Assembly: GCF_000003815.2 (NCBI RefSeq)
Contig: NC_049984.1
Coordinates: forward strand, 22,115,175 to 22,179,174
Length of the DNA: 64,000 nucleotides
Reading direction: 5' to 3'
From: Branchiostoma floridae
Taxonomy: Eukaryota; Chordata; Leptocardii; Amphioxiformes; Branchiostomatidae
Shown: one piece after another, positions 56,385-64,000 of the stretch
Layout: each line of letters starts with the position of its first letter
How positions within the stretch are numbered: position 1 is the first letter of the stretch
Position numbers and translations under genes: made by a program
Notes under the pieces: generated by a model
Database searches by the model: none
What the model was told of the DNA's origin: nothing
The model's input: only the letters and a program-made list of their open reading frames with translations

Positions 56385-56960
56385 CAGGGAGACAGTCAGG
56401 GCCCCCATGTCTCATTCTGCCACCCCCACTACTGCCTGTCGGTTCGTCTCTCTCACCCATCCCACCTGCTCCCATCCACCGCCGATTATGGCATTGGGCA
56501 TCAAGCCGAACTTTGGATGTCACTTTCCACCACTTTTTCAGCTTCCTCGGCATAGTGGAATGTCTCAAGTGTCAACTTGTACAAGTGAAAAAAACGTTGT
56601 CCAAAGTATGCAAAAGAACATGACCTTGCTCAGGCATTTCTCGTGCTCAGGAGAATCCATACTGTTTTTGCTAGAAATGTCAGAAGTGACAAAAGCGTCA
56701 ATCATGTTTCTTTATATTTTTACTTGAGTGTAAACACATACCATGATGTCTACTCCACACTCCTTGGTCCAGAGCAAAGGTTGCGCCGTGTATGAAGAGT
56801 TTCACGATATCTCTGTTATTCAAAATTGGCGGGAAAATAGCTGGACATTATCACTTTATCTTCACTTTGTCATTACATTTATTAGTAGTAAGCCAAAAGT
56901 AACTAGTCGTAAGTAGCATGGGTATGGTATTGCTAAATTACCAATAACATTAAAATTCAC
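56385..56960. repeat. Dispersed repeat shared with 63142-63385
   Basis: CACCTGCTCCCATCC, TGCCTGTC and a tail with GGTATGGTATTGC are shared in the same order and orientation with 63142-63385. Read on minus, both contain a Gly/Arg-rich stretch (MGAGGMGERDEPTGSSGGGR here), possibly a degraded low-complexity exon. Confidence 0.6.
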
Positions 56961-56974
56961 AAACAGCAGTGGTT

Positions 56975-57075
56975 TTATGTTCACGGTATTTGCAGTAGCG
57001 GTTTCAACGTTAACTCAAGACCACCGCTAAAATTTTGCATTCAATTACAATATCGTGGTTGAACTTTTCCAGCTT
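56975..57075. repeat. Inverted partner of 9695-9790
   Basis: GGTATTTGCAGTAGCGG, AACGTTAACTCAAGACCACC and GGTTGAACTTTTCCAG appear here and, reverse-complemented, at 9695-9790. Confidence 0.8.
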
Positions 57076-57312
57076 CTGACAGGTGTGTTCTAAACAAGTT
57101 GTACTACATACGTTTTTCAAGTCACTGGACTCAATATTCTGTTATCTGCATTATGTGTCTCATGAATTATTTCTGAATATAAAATTGGGAATAAAATGTC
57201 ACAACACATTAACAAGGCCTGTTTCTTTTTTTTTATCAATATACTTTATGGTAATAAAAGTTCGAGACTGACAAGAAAGAAAGAAAGTCACAAAGCACAA
57301 TGAAGACTTGGG

Positions 57313-57640
57313 TGTTCCTGAAAATCATCGCTGTAATGTACATGTTTCCGGCCTTGCCGCCCTACACTACTGTACCATCTATGACAAGTGATGTTAGAAC
57401 TACATAATATTAAGATACAGCTTCTGACAGGTGTGTTCTAAACAAGTTGTGTTACATTAGGTTCCTTTCTTCGTAATCAATCAGTGTGCAGTATTAGTTT
57501 GTTCCTGAAAATCATCGCTGTAATGTCCATGTTTCCGGCCTTGTCGCCCTACACTACTGTACCATCTATGACAAGTGTTGTTAGAAATACATAAGATTAA
57601 GATACAGCTTCTGACAAGTGTATTCTAAACAAGTTGTACT
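57313..57640. repeat. 188-bp tandem duplication
   Basis: GTTCCTGAAAATCATCGCTG begins at 57313 and 57501. Both units run through CATGTTTCCGGCCTTG, CTACACTACTGTACCATC and TTCTAAACAAGTTGT. Part of the unit also occurs at 8538 and 57071. Confidence 0.9.
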
Positions 57641-57649
57641 ACATACAAC

Positions 57650-58558
57650 CTAATTAAAGAAAAACTGAAATACCCTCTTGCCCTCCTCCCCTGACCCCAT
57701 CTTCCATCCCCTCCCACCACGACCACGACCTCCACGACGACTGTAAAAGAAAATGAGATGTCCATGTTAGTGGACTCACCTACAATAGCTTATTATTAGT
57801 AATTAGTTGCTTGATTAGTTAGCAAATGTTACACAGAAAAATTATGCATGCAATTTGTGTGAATAGAAAATAATTGAATAACATAAAAATGAAATGAGAA
57901 GGATTGCATTTAGACTTACTTGTGGCAGTCTCGGACCAAATGGTCCATGGAATTGCAGCCATAGCAGCGCCTGTAAAAGCACAGAATAGGAAACATCAGA
58001 GAAAGCAAGGAATATTTTGTGAGCCGTTGTGAAATGTCTATTCTAATCAAAATTGACAATGGAAGCAAACCAAACCATATTTCAACAATGACTTAAGTCT
58101 AAAAAAGAATTTTGATTATTGTTATAACCTTGTTAGTTCTGTCAAACACCAACTTACTTCACTTCCTGCTTCTGGTACTTGTGGTCACTGGAAAATTTTG
58201 ATCATGTAGTTACAATGGCGCTAATAGTTCACATAAAAACAAACGCAGTATGGATCAGTTCAGTTCAGGCGAGGACATCATTATCAGAGGCCAACACGGG
58301 AAGCATAGTATGGATATGCGATGATAAGTCCAATTGATGTCTTAGGTGTACTAAATATGCCTGGGATCTTAGAATATTACATAATATAATACTTACGGAT
58401 ATTCAGCGTTATCCTTCAGCCAATCAGTTCTGCCATGACATTTGGAAAGAAATATATATATATATACATTAATTGCATGCTTATATAATTTACTACATCA
58501 TGTCATATTGTACTGATAAATCAATCAATACTTACTTTCGGTCTTTGCGCCTATATTT
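57650..58558 (-). CDS. 3' end of a microexon gene: CCHC zinc knuckle plus RGG box (copy B)
   Basis: Five minus-strand exons, each but the last followed by GTAAG: 58536-58558 (KYRRKDR), 58397-58429 (TDWLKDNAEYP), 58158-58187 (DHKYQKQEVK), 57920-57970 (RCYGCNSMDHLVRDCH) and 57650-57740 (NRRGGRGRGGRGWKMGSGEE..., stop TAG). Phases agree throughout. CYGCNSMDHLVRDC is a CX2CX4HX4C zinc knuckle, and the tail is an RGG box; both bind single-stranded nucleic acid in known families. A K/E-rich exon precedes (58660-58770) but has a frame conflict. Exons are only 23-91 nt. Copies A (7284) and C (51985) are degenerate. It could be the tail of a mobile-element gene or a host gene. Confidence 0.6.
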
Positions 58559-58794
58559 CTACTCAGAAAGGCATGTGGTAGATGTGTATGGTTCCATAAT
58601 GCAAGACATTGTATTATTGCGATATTGATAACAATTCCTAATAATGTGAAATATCAACTTACTGTTCGAGGCTCCTTTTCTTTTGTTTTTCTTTCTTCTC
58701 CTCTTCCTTTACTTAATTTTTCTTCTCCTCTTTCTTCTGAGTTTCCTCTTCCATCTCGTCACCAGAACTGTAACATATGGGATAAGCACTTGTA

Positions 58795-58990
58795 TAAAGC
58801 ATGTAAATTTTATGGATGGCATCCTATGCAGAATATAATGAGATAGTGCAAAAGAATAAGATGAGTAAAAAAAAAACAGGATGGCTAAGTTTTGAAAATA
58901 GATACCATAAACGTCGTTACAAGATTTGAAGTGACAAAATGTGGCAATACAACTAACAACTAGGGTAGTCAAAGTGATACCAGTGTGACA
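58795..58990. mobile_element. Diverged partial copy of the TAA-flanked MITE
   Basis: GTAAATTTTATGGATGGCATC and AACAGGATGGCTAAG with later ACCAGTGTG match the left half of the 523/544-bp MITE. The terminal GGCCACAGC has decayed. Confidence 0.55.
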
Positions 58991-61340
58991 TACTGGTTAT
59001 CACTTGCCGTTGGCTCTGACCCCCAGCGCGCTTGTCCCTGGTCTGTGCCTTCAAGCTATTGTCAATGTTCTGGTACCAAACGACATCTACGCGGCGAGTC
59101 TGCTCATGTTCTCTTTGAATGTATGGAACAAAGGTCTTTGTTGCATACTCTCCGAGTGTCTTGCATGCACCAGGCCTTAGCATATTGACGATAACAGCTC
59201 CATCAAGAATGCTTGTATCTGTATCTGGTCTTACAAAGCGTGTGGAAGTAGAAGTCTCTATACATGTCATGAGGTCTGGCTTTTTGTCAAGGCGTAATTT
59301 CCCGTACAAAGACAACAAAGGGGGAAACGGATGATTTTCATGCGAGAAAAAGTTGTCCAAGTCTTGTCTTGTCTGGCACGAAATATACAACCGTGCAAAT
59401 AAAGAGAACTCATTTCTGAGGAGACTTGTCTTTCTGTCTGCACCTTTTGTCTTTGTTGACTGTTTGTTGAATATCACCATCTTGTTCCTTGTGATGCAAG
59501 CTGATATCGGTTTTACTGTTCTTGGCCCTTAAGTTGTATGCTGGTGAGGCGTTCAACAGATTCCTTATCCATGATGTCTCTTGAATGTAGTCTCAAAAAG
59601 TCCTGGCTTTCATCCTCAAATGGGTTACCCTTATTCTCAATCACAGATACTAGTGATCTCACTTGTGACACAAACAGCCTTTGTATAGACCTTGTTTGTT
59701 CATGATGGTGTATCTGCAAAGCACTCTCTTTCCTCCTGATATGGATGTCTCGAATTCTGAAATGACACGGACAAGTTCTGGCCCTGTCACTGCCCATCGT
59801 AACATAGCGTCGGCATCCTGTGTCAATCCGATGATTCCACAATCTTCTTTCATCAAGCCATTGTGTTGCTCGTGACCCTGGTCAACAGCCATGAGGGAGA
59901 ACTTTCGCTTGGACTTGGCCATGACGAACTTGCCAGATCAGAATTCTCGAGCCACATCGGGAAAACAGCCGTCCATGTTTTGCATGTCTCTCACATGAAC
60001 GGGCATCCAGCGGGCATAATGGATATGGTTGAGACCGAACACCCATGGCGTCAGTTCAGCAAGTGTGTCCACATACAGGTCAACGTTGCAAGTTCGTAAT
60101 GAACGAACAAATGCCAGCACAAGTAACTCGAGCTCGAGTGTCTTGTCAGCACAAGTAACTCGAGCTCGAGTGTCTTGTACCAGTAGAGGAACTGTAGATG
60201 GTCAGTTCTACTCTCTGTGTGCACCACATGCTGAAACTTATCGGCGGTCCTTCTGGGATTGCAGTGACAGACACATCATATGCCATCTTCAGTGAGAAAT
60301 ATAATGTACAGGCGGTGACTTGGTGGGCATGCCGGGTGCGAGTGATATGTGATGCTTTTAAGAATGATTCAGCAGTACCAGAGGTAGCCTCTTGGATAGC
60401 TTCTACCCAAACGCTACTTTCCAACCATTGACTCAAAAGTTTGTACGAGGTCATCTCTATGTGAAGACCACCAAGGAGCATGACAAACTTGTCCTCACCG
60501 TACAGGTTACCCATGCTCCACTGTAGTTGTTTCATCTTGGCGTACATGAGCTGGCCCACGCACATTCCTGGAATCTGGCCGGGGTTGGCATGTTGTACAG
60601 CTGCGTTAACCACGTCTAAGCAATGACGCATCATTGACGCAGAGTTCGCCTCCTCTGGAAACAATGGGAACATGGCATTGATAGAAGGCAGAGTGTCTGG
60701 CTCTCCCATTTGACTGGCATGGTACGTTAGATTCAGACGAAATATCACCATTATGAATATTCTCTACATGGCTTAGCCTCATCTCTTACATGGGGATTGT
60801 CATGGTTCGTTTGTTTCATAGCAGATGAGAGTGGCACAAAGGCATTAGCTGGTAGGCCTGTTGGCTTCAACTCGGTGTAGAAATTCGGTAACTCCATCAT
60901 TTTCCTTTGCCCATTTGAGGTTGTTACTGAGTGATTGAAAACAATGCTGTCCTCAACAGCAGGGGTGGAAGATTGTGAAGTGCCAGTATTTTGAAACAAA
61001 GACTTGTGCCATGGTACGAACCAATGGATGTAGCTCAGCTTGGGTTGTGGTCATTGTTGTCAGCAGCGGCGGTGATACACTCTCCTTTCAGTATTTGAAG
61101 AGAGCACACTGTGCCGGTTTGTTGATAGTATTCACGAGCATTATTTCCCAAGGCACTATGCCCATAACACGATCGTATGAAGCTGAGATTCCAAGGTCAA
61201 ACAGTGAATCAACCAATTGCCGTTTCCTTGTCAGTGCATGTACTTTGAGTCCGGCAATGGTACCTCACGGTCCAAGTTGTGGTATAGTTGAAGTACTTTG
61301 TTTTGTCCCGCCTTCGTTTGATGCAGTTATACATCAGTAG
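58953..61340 (-). pseudogene. Large conserved uncharacterised gene, broken into several frames
   Basis: Minus-strand pieces in order: SASYDRVMGI (about 61190); ELPNFYTELKPTGLPANAFV (60890); INAMFPLFPEEANSASMMRH, LGGLHIEMTSYKLLSQWLES and KASHITRTRHAHQVTACTLY (60751-60200); NHIHYARWMPVHVRDMQNMD (60040); AVDQGHEQHNGLMKEDCGII and WAVTGPELVRVISEFE (59890-59740); KGNPFEDESQDFLRLHSRDI (59650); VVWYQNIDNSLKAQTRDKR (59050). The order matches a protein family I recall from many cnidarian, mollusc and amphioxus genomes, without assigned function, probably mobile-element borne. Several frameshifts make it a pseudogene. It is bracketed by MITE copies at 58795 and 61430. Confidence 0.6.
60115..60178. repeat. 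Perfect 32-bp tandem duplication
   Basis: Two identical adjacent units, 60115-60146 and 60147-60178, each containing the palindrome ACTCGAGCTCGAGT. It alters the end of a minus-strand frame of the broken gene. Confidence 0.97.
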
Positions 61341-61429
61341 TTGTGCAATAGTTAGCACTGATTGGCTGAGATTGGCGTTATCGGTTTGATCTTTGGCAGT
61401 CACATCATAAACAGCTACATTATATCTAA

Positions 61430-61973
61430 GGCCACAGCAAGTAAATTTTATGGATGACATCCTCAGCAGACTGCAAAAATAGTGCGGTAGGGCGGGAAAA
61501 AACAAGATGGGTGAAAAAAAATAACAAGATGGCTACATTTTCAAAAAGTAAGGAAACATAAAGTTGTGATGAATGTTGTAATAAAAGTTAAAGGAACAAA
61601 CATGTTATCAGAGCCAACAAGGCATTCATTCCTGTATTCAAGACATGTACTGGTGTGGTAAAAGTGGCACTAGTGTGGTAGACTGGCATCACCAACAAAG
61701 TTGGTAACCACACTCATGGCTTCCATATTGGTGTCACTTTTACAACTATCCAATAAGTTTCATTTATACAACTACAGCCCTGGGTACCTCGCAAGTGTCA
61801 CTTCTACAAGGACAATTATCAGGCGACAATACAACATATTTGCTCATTTTGGTTACTTTATCGTCATGTTGACCATCCCTGCAGAAGAAAACAATTCTTG
61901 TTTTTTTTTTCTAAAATAAGGCGAAAATCAATGCGAGCGCTGATGTCATCCATAAAATTTACTTGCTGTGGCC
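61430..61973. mobile_element. 544-bp TAA-flanked MITE (PIF/Harbinger-like), copy 2
   Basis: Ends GGCCACAGCAAGTAAATTTT and AAATTTACTTGCTGTGGCC, with TAA at 61427-61429 and 61974-61976. The interior closely matches the copy at 52430. The right end abuts a (CCA/ATC)-rich tract and then the NXPE exon. Confidence 0.85.
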
Positions 61974-61976
61974 TAA

Positions 61977-62060
61977 CCACCACCATCAACATCACCACTA
62001 TCATAATCTCCATAAACCACCAAAGCCATCACCAACATCATCATCGCCGCCATCTTCAGT
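61977..62060. repeat. CAC/ATC-rich low-complexity tract
   Basis: Short imperfect CACCATCAACATCACCACC-like repeats between the MITE and the NXPE exon. Confidence 0.75.
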
Positions 62061-62097
62061 GCCTCAGAACACGATACGTTTGCTAAACACAACATAC

Positions 62098-62612
62098 CTG
62101 CCGAAAAGTTTTTCCTCTCCGTTTATCAGCAGCTGGTCACCGGTTCTAAGCTTGCCGTGGTACCCGGATGTGTAACAGGAAATGTTGGCGGCTTTCTCAC
62201 AGTACCACCTGGCTCCTGCATGCGGATCGGAGTAGTTACAAACCGGGGCGGAGCTGTTGAAGACGGCCGGGTCTACGTTACACCTGGTGTCGATCTTAGC
62301 CATACCGAAAAGGTATCGGTGTTCCCTAACAGTTCTTTCTATGACGTTTACAACCTGACGCGGATGGACAAGTTGGATGCTAACCTCTCCTGCCAACAAC
62401 AGCCGGAAGATTGCTGTGTACGTCCCGTTCTGGTGGTCCTTGATTATTCCAACTGCTCCGCACTTGGTTTTTAGATTAAAAATGGAGGCCCGAAAGTAAT
62501 CACCGATATTTGTGGTTACGTTCCCTTGTTGGTCTTCGTATATGTCGCCTACCGTGACCCTACCTATGTCGTTTGTGTAGATACAAACACTTACATGACT
62601 GCATGTTGACTA
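62098..62612 (-). CDS. NXPE-family protein, internal exon
   Basis: Minus-strand frame, open for about 170 residues, from near TAG at 62612 to a consensus donor (GGCAG|GTATGT at 62097/62098). It contains GRVTVGDIYEDQQGNVTTNI, GDYFRASIFN, GAVGIIKDHQNGTYTAIFRL, EVSIQLVHPRQVVNVI, PVCNYSDPHAGARWYCEKAA and NISCYTSGYHGKL. This is the filamin/Ig-like domain and Cys-rich linker of NXPE (neurexophilin and PC-esterase domain) proteins. The V(G)D..., DH.NGTYTA.F.LL..G.VS, LVHP..(V) and CNY.D...G..W.C.K..N..C signatures all match. NXPE proteins are secreted or Golgi and lineage-expanded in amphioxus. Other exons (signal peptide, PC-esterase) are not seen. No stop or frameshift, so it may be part of a live gene or a recent fragment. 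Confidence 0.7.
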
Positions 62613-62850
62613 GGGTCCCATAACAAATTGTTAGAAATTTTTATGTTATTGGTGGAGTACTTCCTTTTACCAACTACAAACGTTTTGGAATAAGTTTGTA
62701 ATGTGAGAAGTCTACTTTCTAGTAGCGGAGTTGAAGTTTGCAAACGTCTGTGGTGGTTTTCCGGTTAACAAAATAATTTTGACGTCTTCAACTGAAGCCT
62801 AGGTACACAATATGGTAATACAAGGCATTAAGTGAGTCTATGTAGAAATG

Positions 62851-63010
62851 AAACGATAAGCTGTTGAAAGAGAGGTGTCGTCTGCTGACAAATTTGCCTC
62901 ACACGTGGAACAGCAGGTCGTTTATGTACAATATGAAAAATACGTGTAGGTCCTAGAATCCAACCATGTGGAACGCCAGCAAGAGTGTACTTCCAATCAT
63001 GTCGCGCCAC
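62851..63010 (-). pseudogene. Non-LTR reverse transcriptase palm fragment
   Basis: Minus frame: DWKYTLAGVPHGWILGPTRI and PAVPRVRQICQQTTPLFQQ. This is the RT GVPQGS.LGP block followed by the mutated active-site block (expected Y/F-A-D-D, here absent). A dead scrap, unrelated in position to the other RT relics. Confidence 0.6.
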
Positions 63011-63141
63011 TGACAATAACGCGCTGGCGTGAATCGGTAGCTATTACACTACTGAAGTTCCAAATATTTACTATCTCAAACTGTTCATGACCAGAACGCA
63101 TCTACGTACAGGACGCAGCAAGACTTACTAATGCACTTTTC

Positions 63142-63385
63142 CACCAGGACGACGGTCAGGGCCTCCACGTGTCCTTCTTCCATCTCCACTGCCTGTCTGC
63201 TCGCCCCTCTCACCAACCCCACCTGCTCCCATCCCTATCAGTACGTTTCCCCGTCACGTCTTTTCCTCGTCATTGTGGATGTTTACCTGTAGTACGCCAA
63301 AAGTTACTAGTTGGAAATATCATGGATATGGTATTGCAAATTATCAATAATATAACATCACCAAAATCACCAATAACATAAAATT
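63142..63385. repeat. Dispersed repeat, second copy
   Basis: Matches 56385-56960 (CACCTGCTCCCATCC, GGTATGGTATTGC), shortened in the middle. Confidence 0.6.
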
Positions 63386-63620
63386 TACATAACAGAAAAG
63401 GAAGACTGTTCCTTCTCTGAATGGTTGCAATGACATATTATGAGATTTTTCTTGTATAGAAGACAACAGTTAAAATAACGAACATTGTATATCAGGAACA
63501 ATGCCACACAACTGAAACAAGAACCATAACTAACGAAATAGTTACATGTCTACAGCGGGCTCAAATCTCTTTATATGCTTTGTTCCTACTTAACTTATGT
63601 TAGCATTGATACAATGAAAA
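63386..63620. other. No gene recognised
   Basis: Short AT-rich stretch, probably downstream of the DDE_1 relic. Confidence 0.4.
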
Positions 63621-64000
63621 ATCAATGGTGCAATCGATAGATTTGGTTGTCAAATGTGCACTGTGCTGATCCAACAGTAGACGGACTGGTTTCTCTGTAG
63701 TTTGAGAACCGACAGAAGCATTTCTCCATCCAATACACGAACAGTTCTCCCTGAATAAACCCAGACGTTGCAGTGGCGTATACAGCGGGCCTTTCCAGCT
63801 TGTATGCTGTGCTTGGGTAAGCCTTCGAGAAGATGATCAATGGGGGGATTACCGAGCCATCCGCTGAGGCACACTCCATCGTTGAGATGTGGTCCCTAGT
63901 CCCTTTCCGCTACGACACAGCAGGGGCTCCAATGTTGGTGAAGGTTACTACACTTTTCTTTTGGGGGTCCAGGTCAAAGCCCGTCTCGTCGACGTTATAT
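63621..64000 (-). pseudogene. DDE_1 (pogo-superfamily) transposase relic, cut by the window edge
   Basis: From the window end on minus: YNVDETGFDLDPQKKSVV with the first catalytic Asp (VDET), then an in-frame TAG at about 63911, then SADGSVIPPLIIFSKAYPST, TSGFIQGELFVYWMEKCFCR, and in the next frame LLLDQHSAHLTTKSI with the second Asp. One stop and one frameshift. Same subfamily as 44395-44868. It continues beyond the window on its 5' side. Confidence 0.85.

Noticed and set aside
62157-62474. Plus-strand frame of 105 codons
   Set aside because: Antisense shadow of the NXPE exon, which has clear family motifs and a splice donor.

Overview
The window looks like non-model animal genomic DNA. It is AT-rich, holds four assembly gaps, has no prokaryotic gene organisation, and is full of split coding fragments with GT..AG splice sites. 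Most of it is mobile-element debris. The mix of DIRS, Penelope-like, CR1/L2-like, Tigger/pogo, KDZ-like and Harbinger-type elements, plus an NXPE-family exon, fits a marine invertebrate deuterostome such as amphioxus (Branchiostoma). That assignment is an inference.

Layout. 0-6.9 kb: a six-exon KDZ-type transposase gene on +, whose third intron holds a 47-bp minisatellite and a GC-rich foldback. 7.3-8.6 kb: a decayed copy of a small-exon CCHC zinc-knuckle/RGG module. 9.4-10.1 kb: a Tigger-type terminal repeat, then a Penelope C-terminus followed by a hammerhead-like RNA motif. 10.2-15.8, 19.4-21.1, 23.4-24.0, 27.5-40.5 and about 41.3-42.0 kb: five copies or pieces of one multi-exon repeat family, called R1 here. 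16-18.4 kb: tandem duplications and a second family, R2. 22-26.7 kb: a MITE, an uncharacterised coding relic, CR1/L2 and DIRS reverse transcriptase relics, and an eS7-like exon. 27.5-40.5 kb: R1 copy 3 carries four later insertions (hAT-like, L2-like, DIRS/SGNH and a complete Tigger element); R1 copy 1 shows the corresponding uninserted sequence. 40.6-45.5 kb: an OTU-like fragment, a DDE_1 relic and an integrase-like N-terminus. 45.5-49 kb is largely empty. 48-55 kb (-): Crypton-derived DUF3504, AAA+, YqaJ and SAP-like relics. 57.6-61.4 kb (-): a CCHC/RGG microexon gene end and a large conserved but broken gene. 62.1-62.6 kb (-): a clean NXPE-family exon. 62.8-64 kb (-): a non-LTR RT scrap and a DDE_1 relic cut by the window edge.

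Best candidates for working genes: the 529-residue Tigger transposase inside an intact TA-flanked element, the KDZ-type gene with six in-phase exons, the CCHC/RGG exon chain at 57650-58558, and the NXPE exon. The most informative structure is the R1 family. Its paralogous copies act as empty-site controls that resolve a history of nested insertions.
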